From assembly GCA_009760885.1 (NCBI GenBank), contig CM019716.1:11044438-11108437 (forward strand): a DNA stretch of 64,000 nucleotides. Reading direction: 5' to 3'. Position numbers and translations under genes: made by a program. This document shows, piece after piece, positions 27,901 to 34,960 of the stretch. Source of the DNA: Achatina immaculata (lineage: Eukaryota > Mollusca > Gastropoda > Stylommatophora > Achatinidae). The first letter of the stretch is position 1. Each line of letters starts with the position of its first letter. The notes below the pieces were generated by a model. That model was not told where the DNA came from. It saw only the letters and a program-made list of their open reading frames with translations, and made no database searches.

Positions 27901-30900
27901 CCCAGTTTTCCATTCTTCTGGAGTTTTTTTTTTCTAGATCCCAAATTTAACGTACTCTCTGGCAAAGTTGCTTTGGTGTTTCTGTTTCTTCTGCTTTCAA
28001 CATCTCAGCAGTCACTTCATCTTCACCTGGTGCCTTGTCTAATTTTACCTTATTTATTGCCTCCTTTACTTCACTTATTGTTATTGGTCCAGTATTGATG
28101 TTTAGTTCCGTTTTTGCTTCAGGTATGTCTATTGTTTGTGCTGCTTGTGTTCTGTTTAGTAGGGTGTTAAAGTGTTCCCTCCATCTTTCAATTTTTTCTC
28201 TTTCTCCACTGACCAGTTGTCCATTTTGTGTCCTTACTGCACTCTCACATCTTGTGTTGAAGTTACCTGTCATCTGCTTTGTGATTTTGTATATGGTTTT
28301 CATGGCATTTGCATATGCTGCTTTCTCTGCTGCTTCTGCTAAGTTGTCATAGTACTGACATTTATCTTGATGGCATGATTCCTTCACTTCTTTGTCTTTT
28401 TGTGCATAATCACTTAAAACTTGTTCTTCTAGCCTTTGTGATTTGGTGCAAAGTAATTTTTTTTAAAATTTCTTTTCTTTGCTCTATCTTTTCCCATGTG
28501 GTCTTTCTTATCCATTCCTCTTTTCTCCATTTCCGATATTCCAGCACCTCTTTTGCTGTTTCCTTTAGTGTTTCACTGAACTCTAGCATGGACATTTCTG
28601 CTTTGTCTTGTAGGACACTGAAGCGGTTCTTAAGTACTATTAAGAAATAATTCCTTGTTTGCTGGTCTTTCAGTTTTGCTGTATCAAAATGTGCCTTTCT
28701 TGGTTTTCCGATTTTGGATTTCCTTAATTTTAGTTTTATTTTTGTTACCAGAAGGTTGTGATCACTTCCTACATCTGCTCCTTTCCTTGTTCTCACATTT
28801 TGTAGCGACCGTTTCCACATGTTGTTTATTAGTATGTGATCGATTTGATTTTCTGTGGTTTTATCTGGAGAGTGTTTCTAAGGACTGTTATTGCTGAAAG
28901 CAGGGTGGAGGATACGCTCTCCGCTCCAACAGCATGTGTCTCAAATAGCCTCTGACGGTCAAGTCCAGCTCCTGGCCTTCTCATGGCAGAACTGTTTAAA
29001 CTGACAGGAGAAAGGGCGAAGGCAAATATCTGGCACCTAAAACCAGATGTTTCGGGTAGATGAGAGTCATTGTTGGTAGCTCATCTACTGCTGCTGGTGA
29101 GGTTCTTCAGCTGCATGCATGGAGTGGGGCAATGAAGAATGGTGCAAATGGGGTTGCCACGTGGCACCACTGTGGAAAAGGTGAAATAAAGGATTAAGCG
29201 AAGTAAACAGTAGTCAAGTCACGGCACTTCTGGTCTGGAGGTCGGCCACGTCCTAAGTGCACTCATATCGGGCGAAATGCTTGAACTGGTTTAACTCAGA
29301 GGTTAAGACACTGCTGGCGAGATTCTTCGGATGCCGCGCATGGAGTGAAGTTCCTCCCGGCCAAGGAAGGAAATGCAGAAAAGCAATTAGGGTTGCTATG
29401 TGGCGCAGATGTGAAAAGGTGATAGAAAGGATAAAGTGAATTGGTGTGAGAGCTACTCATACCGCGGCGCATCTGCTCTAGAGGCCGGTGGTGAAATATA
29501 CCTAAACTGGCTTACACCAGGGATGAAACTTGATGGCTACGCATGTCACAGTACCTCCGCTCTGGAGGTTGGTCACGTCCGATATACACACATACTGGTT
29601 GCGAACGAAGAAGAAGAAGACACATACTGGTGAAATATGCCTAAACTGGCTTACATCAGGGATGAAACTTGATGGCTACACATGTCACAGTACCTCTGCT
29701 CTGGAGGTTGGTCACGTCCGATATACACACATACTGGTTGCGAACGAAGAAGAAGAAGACACACATACTGGTGAAATATACCTAAACTGGCTTACATCAG
29801 GGATGAAACTTGATGGCTACACATGTCACAGTACCTCTGCTCTGGAGGTTGGTCACGTCCGATATACACACATACTGGTGAAATATGCCTAAACCGGCTT
29901 ACACCAGGGGTGAAACTTGATGGCTACACATGTCACAGTACCTCTGCTCTAGAGGTTGGTCACATCCTAAACACGCCCATACTGGGATAATATGCCTAAA
30001 CCGGTTCAACCCAGGGGTGGAAGTCACTAGTGGCGAGGATTCGTCCTCCTGGACAAAAGCTCTGTCCTGGTCACAACCAGGAAGGGTTAGCAGCCACGAC
30101 CGCAAAATGCTGAAGTCGGAGACACTGGACCAGTGCAGTCTAGATAGGCAACCACCTCTCACCCAGCGAGAATGTATGTGTATCCTAATCATGCTGAGGT
30201 TTTCCTGTGAGAAAGTCCAACACTAGACTGGATGGGCAACCACCTCTCACCCGGTGGTGATGCACGGTTATCTCAAAACACGTCGAGGTTTTCTGGTGAG
30301 AAAGTCCAACTCTAGGCTGGATGAGCTACCACCTCTCACCCAGCGGGGATATACTGATATCCAAAACCCACCGAGGTTTTCTGGTGAGAAAGTCCAACTC
30401 TAGATTAAACTGGTGCAACGAAAATCACAGTGTCACGCAATCCCGCTTCTGAGACCCACCAAGAATACAGGCGCAAGCCCTACGATACTCTGAACCTCTT
30501 GTGGCCCTCTTGGGGATCTCGTGTGGTCCGAAAGAGGGACCACAGGACCTATCGAGAACCTCAGGTGTAAATTCAGTAGGATCACAGGGCAGTCTTGGTG
30601 GTAGAAGCGAACGAAGAAGAAGAAGATCTGGGGAGCTCCAAGTCACTTTATGGATGTTTTTAATGTTGGAAAATTGTCCCTCCGATGGTCATCATGTTTT
30701 CTTCACAGAAATTGCATAGTCTTTCTCTATTTTCAATTACTTCTCCGATTTCTTCTCTTTCCATGATTCTTCTCCTACCTTCATTTCTCTCACCTACTTT
30801 TGCATTGAAGTCACCCACGATGAGATCATGCTTGGGTATTGTTTCTACTGTGGCTTGGAGGCTATTATAAAACTCTTCTTTTAATTCCTCTTCAGCTGCT

Positions 30901-32262
30901 TCTGTTGGTGTGTAACGAACTATAATGGACAGCTTCGTGAATCTTGAGTTGAAGCAGCATATAATAATCTCATTTATAGGGGTCCATTTCAGCAATGCTC
31001 TTGATGCTTCTTTTGTTATAATCAATGCTATTTCTCCTTCATGAAGATCTTCTTTACCTGACCATATTATTGTATCTTCTGTGTGCTGTGTTGTTAATTT
31101 CCTTCTGCCTTGTCCTGTCCATCTTATCTCTTGTATCCCTAATATGTCTAGTTTGTATCTGTGCATTTCCCTCATGGTTTGTGCTAGTTTTCCAGTCTGA
31201 TTAAGTGTTCTTACATTCCAGCTGCCTACTTGCATCTTGTGTTTAGGTTCCAGGAGGTCTGCAGTCGGGCTGGGGACTTCCAGTGGCTGGCTTTCATCCA
31301 CAACCTTCATGGGCTCAGTTTCCTGATAAGCATTTCTCCTTCCACCTGCATTTGTTTTTTCCCTCGCTTCTATTTATATAGCAGTCTGATAGTTTTTTTT
31401 TACCAGATAGGGTTGCTGGCCTTATGCCAAAAAATCCTTAGTTGCCTTTTACGATCATGCGTGGTAGGGTACAGTGGTCCACGGGTGGATGCTTAATACT
31501 CATACAATTTTGTGATGTTATAATATACAATCCATACACATAGAAGGAAGCAGAGAATAATTCCAAGAACAGAGATAACTGGAGAGCCTTTATCCATGGC
31601 CTATGCACTCAAGGGAGTGAAAGGCGATGATGATGACAATATACGATCTGGTGATGCTATAATATTCATACAATCTTGTGATGTCCATTTTATTATCTAA
31701 ACCAATGACCATCAACATTAGTCCTCACAACCCTCTCAGTCATGCACGGTAATGATGATAACACACTACGTGACTTGAACTTGACATTCTATAACTGTAG
31801 GCGAGAAATTTATTCTGTCATACGACTCGCCTGGCCATGGATGCACAATAAGGACAGCAATTAACAAATGACGAGCCTGCACTGACAGATATGACTCCTC
31901 GCATCACGCAGGGCGTGTACTGTTTAAAGCGGTCACGAGAACTTAAACCATCTGAAGGCATCCTTCTTCTGATCCCTGCTGTAGCACACGAGCTGCGCTC
32001 ACATCGAGGTCCTCCTTCCTAATGTCGTTGGCCAAACCAAACCGGTAGAGAACTGCCAGTACATTTGAAAGTCACTGATCCGGCGCAACGAAAATCCTTC
32101 ATTCACAGTCCTTTTGGGATAAGACAAATCTTAAGATTACTGAGCAGACATGATTTAAGATACCTACCTTGTTGGAAGAAGAGAGCGGGCACAAATGGAT
32201 CCACCAAAAACTTGTAATATTTGTGTAGGACGCGTGCTCATAACCAACGTCTTTGCGGCCAT
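731..32262 (-). CDS. MRPL3: Mitochondrial large-subunit ribosomal protein L3, nine-exon gene
   Basis: Component of the mitochondrial large ribosomal subunit (uL3 family), which binds 23S-type rRNA near the peptidyl-transferase centre. Coding exons on the minus strand, in order: 32262-32168, 23033-22803 (a second intact copy lies at 25056-24826), 19463-19373, 13394-13266, 8395-8296, 6865-6805, 5120-5009, 2656-2579, 976-731. All junctions are GT/AG and phases agree, giving 380 aa plus stop with one exon 2; the human protein is about 348 aa. Residues 1-32 are basic and hydroxylated, like a mitochondrial presequence. Family hallmarks: GVLALKLG (about 114-121), [21 protein letters not shown] (240-248), SHGVTKSHR (256-264) and [12 protein letters not shown] (279-290), the uL3 loop. 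The exon set is intact, so the gene is probably functional. Introns reach about 7 kb and are full of minisatellites. No clear AATAAA was seen after the stop. Confidence 0.93.
1139..2099 (+). mobile_element. 5'-truncated LINE 3' end with RNase H domain (copy 1)
   Basis: Flanked by a 12 bp target-site duplication AAACAGCACAAA (1127-1138 and 2100-2111). Translated pieces hold RNase H motifs ([56 protein letters not shown]) and a C-terminal Cys/His cluster ([17 protein letters not shown]). A frameshift near 1600-1620 and another near 1850 break the frame. It ends GCGAACGAAGAAGACG. The RNase H domain points to an I/Jockey-like non-LTR group; the clade is not settled. Sits in MRPL3 intron 8, antisense to the gene. 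Confidence 0.85.
2213..2482. repeat. Minisatellite, about 43 bp unit
   Basis: Core TTTATCATCTCTACATCTAT with CACAACAAGATGACATGACT; degenerate. MRPL3 intron 8. Confidence 0.8.
2579..2656 (-). CDS. MRPL3: MRPL3 exon 8 (uL3 rRNA-binding loop)
   Basis: 78 bp, phase 0 at both ends, between a TTTCAG acceptor and a GTAAGA donor. It encodes [20 protein letters not shown] and TQYGIK; human has [21 protein letters not shown]. WxGxxMPGxMG is the most conserved uL3 loop. Confidence 0.92.
2788..3279. repeat. Minisatellite, 29 bp unit, about 17 copies
   Basis: Core GCAGAAATCATGGTGATCTT, very regular, with the GCAG/GTAG variants in blocks. MRPL3 intron 7. Confidence 0.93.
3318..3460. repeat. Minisatellite, about 29 bp unit, 4 copies
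   Basis: Core TTATAACATCACCATGACCT. MRPL3 intron 7. Confidence 0.8.
3603..3760. repeat. Minisatellite, 36 bp unit, about 4 copies
   Basis: Core CTTCACATCCAGTTACCCAA, near-identical copies. MRPL3 intron 7. Confidence 0.9.
3800..5008. repeat. Minisatellite, 34 bp unit, about 35 copies, running into the exon 7 donor
   Basis: Core CACCTTCACATCTGGTCACT followed by TACTATTACCCCAG. A higher-order block with CACGAAGACATCTGG variants appears twice (4070-4150 and 4470-4555). The right edge continues into the last bases of MRPL3 exon 7 (CCCCACCACCTCC against unit CCCCAGCACCTTC). Confidence 0.93.
5009..5120 (-). CDS. MRPL3: MRPL3 exon 7 (uL3 signature)
   Basis: 112 bp between a TTTTTGCAG acceptor and a GTAAGT donor. 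It encodes [20 protein letters not shown] followed by [11 protein letters not shown] and a Gly run. This is the conserved uL3 signature (GFQGVxKRW and HGxTKxHR). The exon end and donor merge into the adjacent minisatellite (3800-5008). Confidence 0.92.
5255..5545. repeat. Minisatellite, 36 bp unit, 8 copies
   Basis: Core GAACAGCACTTCAACCTGTC. MRPL3 intron 6, beginning about 130 bp from the exon 7 acceptor. Confidence 0.92.
5805..6095 (-). mobile_element. LINE ORF2 C-terminal fragment
   Basis: Minus-strand reading gives [60 protein letters not shown] and [14 protein letters not shown] then a stop. Same type of C-terminus as the LINE at 32342-34553 ([23 protein letters not shown]), more diverged. 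In MRPL3 intron 6, sense. Confidence 0.75.
6110..6798. other. No feature recognised (MRPL3 intron 6)
   Basis: Unique-looking sequence with an A-run at 6646-6660. Frames over 6148-6501 on both strands have no recognisable domain. Confidence 0.5.
6805..6865 (-). CDS. MRPL3: MRPL3 exon 6 (61 bp)
   Basis: A 61 bp exon between a TTGCCAG acceptor and a GTAAGT donor. It encodes [19 protein letters not shown], aligned with human TPLYAAHFRPGQYVDVTAK. Identified from motif and splice phase (2 nt in, 2 nt out). Confidence 0.86.
7400..8190. repeat. Minisatellite, 32 bp unit, about 25 copies
   Basis: Core GCCCTCAGTGTTACTGTGTC; variants AAAACCC/AAAGCCC segregate in blocks. MRPL3 intron 5. 6866-7399 before it holds nothing recognised. 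Confidence 0.93.
8296..8395 (-). CDS. MRPL3: MRPL3 exon 5
   Basis: 100 bp between a CTCTAG acceptor and a GTACTT donor. It encodes [20 protein letters not shown] and onward to AAVQPG; the human counterpart is ILEFYRELGLPPK...AAIKPG. The final G is shared with exon 6. Confidence 0.88.
8530..8743. repeat. GAGAGAATGAGGAATGTTAG-type repeat, first block
   Basis: Irregular units with AGCCTGTAACTAGAGAGAAT and GGAATGTTGGCTCCTTA. The RNase H LINE inserted here; the array continues at 9935-10325 and, by duplication, 11078-11468. Confidence 0.85.
8744..9934 (+). mobile_element. 5'-truncated RNase H LINE (copy 2)
   Basis: Target-site duplication ATAGCCTGTAAC at 8732-8743 and 9935-9946, the target being a minisatellite unit. 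Contains the longest open frame of the family (8936-9871) and ends in CGAACGAAGAAGAAGAAGAA. It lies in MRPL3 intron 4, antisense to the gene. Confidence 0.87.
8936..9871 (+). CDS. RNase H / zinc-knuckle C-terminal part of a LINE ORF2
   Basis: 311-codon open frame without reverse transcriptase. RNase H core: [20 protein letters not shown] (first Asp), [13 protein letters not shown] (Glu), [12 protein letters not shown] (Asp), [20 protein letters not shown] (His and final Asp), so the catalytic residues appear present. A C-terminal CxC...HILQNC cluster follows. It is a remnant of a longer ORF2: the upstream frame has a stop just before it (TAA near 8891), where a related copy reads through. Probably not translated on its own. 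Confidence 0.75.
   Translation: MRKLIPDLPTVVAPLSSVPEHTPWKEANYTQITIQTEVKGVQNGEMQSSLVRSTATLSVLDDRYPCDTWIRVYTDGSAHNAIKNGGAGAYIEYPNNTIDKISIPTGKYCNNFDAEVRAIIAAVEKLSDSRIDTCPVVILTDARSVLEALQCNKLPDLKDALSKIGLQHGVTLQWVPSHCGIPGNEKADHLAKEGTEMEQPDIPITYNQKKSMIKTYRKPQTPPHDDYHMLNRKEQVTIFHLRTGHSRLRSHMYTKFKVGTTNLCTCAQVPQTVEHILQNCINYETLRNNYWPSETTKEDKLYGSIHELQKQ
9935..10325. repeat. GAGAGAATGAGGAATGTTAG-type repeat, second block
   Basis: Continuation of the array at 8530-8743 after the LINE insertion. Confidence 0.85.
11078..11468. repeat. GAGAGAATGAGGAATGTTAG-type repeat, duplicated block
   Basis: Copy of 9935-10325 made by the 1,143 bp duplication. Confidence 0.85.
11730..13205. repeat. Minisatellite, about 52 bp unit, about 28 copies
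   Basis: Core CAAAGTTTAGCAACAATCAC with ATAACTAGTATATTACAAAC. Alternating two-unit (about 104 bp) higher-order pattern from about 12000 to 12720 (CAACAATC/CAACAGTC), then uniform. Ends about 60 bp from the MRPL3 exon 4 donor. Confidence 0.93.
13266..13394 (-). CDS. MRPL3: MRPL3 exon 4
   Basis: 129 bp, phase 0 at both ends, between a TTTCAG acceptor and a GTAAAA donor. It encodes [20 protein letters not shown] through GALSCDPRQ, matching the VQDCHVLKYTSKE...GKMATLSVGGK part of the human protein. Confidence 0.88.
13615..14925. repeat. Minisatellite, mixed 22-30 bp units
   Basis: Units of GATAATCAGGCCAGTCAGAT with optional GATGGAG and AAAGGATAAAC spacers. Two large similar blocks (about 13720-14120 and 14440-14925) suggest an internal block duplication. 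MRPL3 intron 3. Confidence 0.9.
14972..15450 (+). mobile_element. RTE-type LINE 3' fragment
   Basis: Flanked by a perfect 15 bp duplication AAATCTCACCAGAAG (14957-14971, 15451-15465). Encodes an open 150-aa C-terminal piece (14979-15431): [62 protein letters not shown], then a (GA)n tail. Same family as 26569-31492 and 60464-61512. In MRPL3 intron 3, antisense. Confidence 0.9.
15598..16792. repeat. Minisatellite, 57 bp unit, 21 copies
   Basis: Core AGCTGTACTAGTTTCAGTAA; two variants, GTCCAGTG and CCCTGGTG, alternate in runs. 57 is a multiple of three, so the minus strand stays open for 407 codons (19-aa period); no start context, domain or splice support, so read as a repeat artefact. MRPL3 intron 3. 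Confidence 0.95.
16890..18390. repeat. Minisatellite, about 37 bp unit, in two blocks
   Basis: Core GTCAGACACTAACTACAGTT, at 16890-17000 and 17231-17580, and again at 18047-18390 through duplication. MRPL3 intron 3. Confidence 0.9.
17004..17229 (+). mobile_element. Second type of tRNA-related SINE in a minisatellite
   Basis: Flanked by TACAGTT (16997-17003, 17230-17236). Starts TGGCTAAGTCGATAGTACGC (A-box-like) and has GTGTTCGAATCCC (B-box-like) about 50 bp later, then a pyrimidine-rich body. Interrupts the 37 bp array of MRPL3 intron 3. Confidence 0.65.
17241..18880. repeat. 0.81 kb tandem duplication
   Basis: About 17241-18046 repeats at 18047-18880, both starting GCTATAACATGTTACAGAAC. 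Copy 2 carries an extra about 27 bp local duplication (CAGCATGATAACTGAATG) near 18470. Confidence 0.9.
19100..19262. repeat. Minisatellite, 39 bp unit, 4 copies
   Basis: Core TGGACAGTCATCTCAGCTGT. MRPL3 intron 3, about 110 bp from the exon 3 donor. Confidence 0.9.
19373..19463 (-). CDS. MRPL3: MRPL3 exon 3
   Basis: 91 bp between a TATACAG acceptor and a GTGATC donor. It encodes [20 protein letters not shown] and onward to VTLLQ, the first beta-strand region of uL3 (human counterpart LIALKLGMMPLWTKDG). Donor phase 0. Confidence 0.9.
19520..22625. repeat. Large minisatellite, about 33-37 bp unit, about 85 copies
   Basis: Core ATCAAAACATAAGAAAACAA with TAGATACATAGCACAGAC variants. Higher-order blocks: 20323-20556 repeats at 20581-20814 (258 bp), and about 20818-21240 repeats at 22091-22520 (1,273 bp). 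MRPL3 intron 2. The array tail recurs at 24329-24650 in the exon 2 duplication. Confidence 0.93.
21091..21166 (+). mobile_element. Very short retroposed fragment with GAA tail (also at 22358-22444 and 24380-24469)
   Basis: About 80 bp (TCTGGGGAGGACTGCAGGCT to CGAACGCAGAAGAAGAAG) inside the 36-37 bp array, with AATGGATATAT on both sides. The other two occurrences are copies made by tandem duplication. Confidence 0.65.
22803..23033 (-). CDS. MRPL3: MRPL3 exon 2, 3'-proximal copy (duplicated exon)
   Basis: Second intact copy of exon 2 with the same acceptor, donor and coding sequence as 24826-25056. Its GG overhang joins exon 3 to make Gly-109, giving [15 protein letters not shown], which aligns with the conserved start of the uL3 fold. 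The sequence does not show which copy is used. Confidence 0.82.
23205..24328 (-). mobile_element. RNase H LINE fragment (copy 3), cut by a duplication junction
   Basis: Same family as 8744-9934, minus strand; [48 protein letters not shown] and HILQNC are readable with frameshifts. The 3' tail appears as TTCTTCTTCTTCGTACGC at 23204-23223. The other end stops at the join to the second copy of the 2.02 kb duplication. Confidence 0.82.
24826..25056 (-). CDS. MRPL3: MRPL3 exon 2, 5'-proximal copy (duplicated exon)
   Basis: 231 bp, bounded by a CCAG acceptor and a GTAAGG donor. It carries one base completing a codon, 76 codons, then two bases. It encodes the [19 protein letters not shown] segment and ends at [10 protein letters not shown], the N-terminal part of the mature protein. 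The translation of the clear part is identical to the copy at 22803-23033. The copy lies in a roughly 2.02 kb tandem duplication. Because the length is a multiple of three and the phases match at both ends, splicing one or both copies would keep the frame. Confidence 0.8.
25228..26538 (-). mobile_element. RNase H LINE (copy 4)
   Basis: Longest 5' extension of the family in the window, with AATACTTAT flanking both ends (about 25219-25227 and 26539-26547). Encodes the same RNase H and Cys cluster with frameshifts; an upstream frame (26406-26047) reads [20 protein letters not shown] and onward. The 3' GAA-type tail is at 25228-25240. In MRPL3 intron 1, sense with the host gene. Confidence 0.82.
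28873..30625 (+). mobile_element. Composite repeat family A, longest copy, inserted in the RTE endonuclease
   Basis: Noncoding repeat of about 1.75 kb splitting the RTE at SSPD. Flanked by ATCTGGAGAG (28863-28872) and ATCTGGGGAG (30626-30635), a 9/10 target-site duplication. Starts near CTAAGGACTGTTAT, contains about 120-130 bp internal tandem copies (29440-29900), and ends GCGAACGAAGAAGAAG. Other copies at 49514-50664 and 55846-56045. No protein recognised; a SINE-like or nonautonomous retroposon is likely. Confidence 0.7.
29440..29900 (+). repeat. Tandem units inside composite repeat A
   Basis: About three to four copies of a unit beginning near TGAAATATACCTAAACTGGC and ending GCGAACGAAGAAGAAGAAGA then CACATACTGG. 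Each unit ends with the tail motif otherwise found only at element 3' ends, as if several elements or reverse-transcription products had been joined head to tail. Confidence 0.75.
30660..31310 (-). pseudogene. RTE endonuclease domain fragment
   Basis: 216-codon open stretch, EEP (exonuclease-endonuclease-phosphatase) fold of a non-LTR retrotransposon: [12 protein letters not shown] (Asn), IQEIRW (Glu), VGDFNAKVG (Asp/Asn). The frame then runs into [13 protein letters not shown] and is broken by the inserted repeat; the reading resumes at [16 protein letters not shown] and SDHNLL near 28880-28790. Confidence 0.8.
31525..32167. other. MRPL3 intron 1, 5' part: no element recognised
   Basis: 31640-31690 repeats a short CTTGTGATGCTATAAT motif also seen at 23190 and 26555. 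The rest is unique-looking with no motif I can name. Confidence 0.5.
32168..32262 (-). CDS. MRPL3: MRPL3 exon 1 (start and mitochondrial presequence)
   Basis: ATG at 32262 followed by 31 codons and two bases, then a GTAGGT donor. It encodes [14 protein letters not shown] and onward: no acidic residue, several Arg/Lys/Ser/Thr, typical of a mitochondrial targeting peptide. The start was chosen because it is the only ATG whose phase (2 nt left over) joins exon 2, and a purine follows it at +4. Confidence 0.75.
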
Positions 32263-32341
32263 GTTTGGCGTATTACGTACATTCGTAGTTCAATATATTC
32301 CCAAAATTAATTAAATAATTTTTCCCATTACAGTTAGAAGT

Positions 32342-34553
32342 CATCATCATCATCAGTTGCCGTGCAGACTGGCGTTGGCTATTATGCTTCTCCAGAGTAC
32401 CCGATCCTTCATGCAGGCCATCAGTTCAGTTGGTGATCTCCTCTCACACCATCCCGTCAGACTGTCCAGTATCATTTCTCTTGGTCTTCCTCTTGATCTT
32501 CTTCCTTCTATTTTTCCTGTTGTTATAATATTTTCAATGCGCCCTCTTCTCATTGCATGTCCTATGAAAGTACATTGTCTCTCTCTTATCTTTCTGACAA
32601 GGTTTTTTGTCTCTCCAGCTCTTCTCATACATTCTTCATTAGTTATTTTTGCTGCCCAGGGGATTCGCAACATTCTTCTAATAAACCACATTTCTGCTGC
32701 TTCCAATGATTTTTGTGCAGACTTACCTATTGTCCATGATTCACTTCCATATAACAAGATAGGTTCAATATAGCATTTTAGGACTCGTTTTCTAACATTC
32801 ATTGATAAAGATGTGTTAGCTAATATGTTTCTCATTCTTTGAAATGCAGTCTTTGCTTGGCCTATTCTGTTCCTAATTTCTGTTCTGCATTTCCCATTTG
32901 AAGTTATCACTTCTCCAAGGTATTTGAATTTCTGCACCTGCTTTAGAATAGTTCCGTTTAATTCAATACTGCATGCTGGTGGATTCTGTTTCTTAGATAT
33001 AAATATAGTCTCTGTCATTTTGATGTTCAAAGTAAGGCCTTTCTGTTCACTTTCTTTGGCGACTTTATCCAAGAGATTTTGCAGGTCTTGTTGGTTCTCA
33101 GCTATCAGTACTGTGTCGTCAGCATACCGAAAGTTGTTAATATTGTATCCTCCAGTTTTTATGCCTGGTTCTGTGATGATTGTTCTTAGAATATTCTCGC
33201 TATACAGATAAAAAGGTCTGGAGATAGTACACATCCTTGTCGCACACCTTGTTTTATAGACTGATATTTTCCAGTCCTATTTTCAACTCGAACTGCTGCT
33301 TCTTGCTGCCAGTATAGGTGTTTTACAATCCTCAGGTCTTTGCCGTCTATACTGATGTCTTCAAGCATTTTAATAATTTCATTATGTTTCACCTTGTCAA
33401 ATGCCTTGGTGTAATCAATGAAGCATAAGTAGAGATCTTTCTGTACTTCTAAGGCTCTTTCTGTTAGTGTTCGTAAAGCATAAATGGCATTGTGTGTTCC
33501 CTTTCCTTCAACAAATCCAAACTATTCATCTGCTATTTCCATTTTTATCTTTTCCCTTGTTCTTCTCATAATTATTCTCAGAAGTAGCTTCGTTATGTGA
33601 CATGAGAGGCTGATAGTCCGGTGGTCGTCACATTCCTTTGCACCTGGTTTCTTTGGTAGTGCTATAAACGTGGATTTAATCAGGTCACTGGGAATATAAC
33701 CACTGTTGTAAATGTCATTCAGTAACTTGGTTATTATTTTTATCCCTGTCTCCTCTAGTGCCTCTATTTCTTCTATTGTTATATTATCAGGCCCAGTCGC
33801 TTTTCCTTTCTTCATGTGTTTGATGGCATCTATGATTTCATCTTCAAGTATTGGTGGTCCCTCACAGTTTTCAGTATCTGGTGTTAATTCTGGTCTTTCT
33901 CCTCCATATAGCTCACCGATATACTCTGTCCACAATGTCTTCTTTTCCCATTAACATTTTACCTTCTTTCGATTTCAGGCATCCTGTGGTATATTTTGTT
34001 TTCCTGCCTGTGAGTTCATTAATTCGTTTGTGCATGTTTTTGCTGTCTTTAATATGAGAGTCCTCTATCTGTCTGCACTGTTCATTTAACCACACTTCTT
34101 TTGCTTCTCTGCATTTGCGTCTTATTTATTTATTTATCTTGCTATATTTTTCCCCGTTATTTTTACTCCTCCTCCTCTTGTCCATCTGTCCTAAGATGTC
34201 GCCTGTCATCCATTTATTTTTAGAGGCTTCTTTTTTTTGGTGCTATTATCTCCTTAACAGTTTGGTGGATAGAATCTCTTAACATTTCCCATTGTTCATC
34301 TGTACTATTTATCTTTGCTATTGCATTGTATCTATTTGTTATAATAACTTTGTATTGTTCTCGCAGTTCTTGGTCATTTTAGAAGTTCTGTATTTAGTTT
34401 GATGTTTCTCACTTTTCTGCCTGCTTTCTTTAGTTTTATTCTAACTTTTCCACAGAGTGGATCATGGTCACTATTGCAGTCAGCTCCTGGTATGGTTTTT
34501 GTTGTCAGTAATGCATTGCGGAATCGTTTGTTGATTAATATGTAGTCTATCTG
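32342..34553 (-). mobile_element. 5'-truncated LINE (EN end, RT, C-terminus) upstream of MRPL3
   Basis: Perfect 12 bp target-site duplication ACAGTTAGAAGT (32330-32341, 34554-34565). Minus-strand pieces: endonuclease C-end (SDHDPLCG near 34470), RT (33935-33522: MKKGKATGPDNITIEEIEAL; 33392-33186: GVRQGCVLSPDLF; 33234-32353: NINNFRYADDTVLIAENQQD) and a C-terminal domain (ILLYGSESWTIGK, FIGHAMRRG, GRRSRGRPREMILDSL). The 3' tail is a (TGA)n run. Two frameshifts and an in-frame stop disable it. A different LINE family from 26569-31492; clade not assigned. Confidence 0.88.
32353..33234 (-). pseudogene. LINE reverse transcriptase C-terminal fragment
   Basis: 293-codon open stretch with the FRYADDTVLIAE catalytic box intact, FKYLGEVITSNGKC, then a long C-terminal region ending ASLHGN at the stop. 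Upstream RT motifs lie in another frame (33392-33186), so the ORF2 is frameshifted at about 33190-33230. Confidence 0.85.
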
Positions 34554-34659
34554 ACAGTTAGAAGTGCGCTGTGATTTTTCTTATAGTTATTTAATTTATC
34601 TAGTAATAAACATTCAAACAATTAAGTGTGCATACACTAAAGCAATTTTCGCATTTTCT

Positions 34660-34960
34660 TTTGCTACATAATTTTTGGCGATATTTTAATGACACTACAA
34701 AGAACCTTCTTTGCCTTTCGATGAGTGGAATTTTTTGTCCCTCTATGCGTTAGACATATAACTATATACGAAATCAATGCAGTAAAGCTGTGATAACAAA
34801 ATGTATAAACTAGGAAAAATGTAGGAACGGCTTTATTACTTAACGAGCTCACGGTTGTGACGTTTAAGCGTGAGCCTTTATTCATACAAAAACACACATG
34901 ACAGAAATAGAGAGAGAAAATAAAATATAAGTTCACATGAAAGCTACGTGAACAAGAATT
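34660..34960 (-). repeat. Penelope-like 3' end fragment (related to 39705-39840)
   Basis: 34750-34880 shares blocks with 39722-39840: ATGTATAAACTAGGAAAAAT, GGCTTTATTACTTAACGA, GGTTGTGACGTTT. No coding motif. Edges uncertain. Confidence 0.6.

Larger units (their letters stand above)
26569..31492 (-). mobile_element. Near full-length RTE-type LINE, interrupted by another repeat
   Basis: On the minus strand: a 5' region, an AP-endonuclease (31310-30660: [41 protein letters not shown]), the SDHNLL motif (28790 region), reverse transcriptase (28387-27385: [26 protein letters not shown]; the YADD box is degraded), a C-terminal [10 protein letters not shown] segment, and a (GA)n tail at the left. 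Several frameshifts make it defective. Without the insertion at 28873-30625 the length is about 3.2 kb, usual for RTE. A 32-base repeat with three differences flanks it (26537-26568, 31493-31524), partly overlapping a local tandem motif. Confidence 0.85.

Noticed and set aside
29257..30719. Chain of short plus-strand frames in the composite repeat
   Set aside because: They repeat the same noncoding units in different frames and match no protein family.
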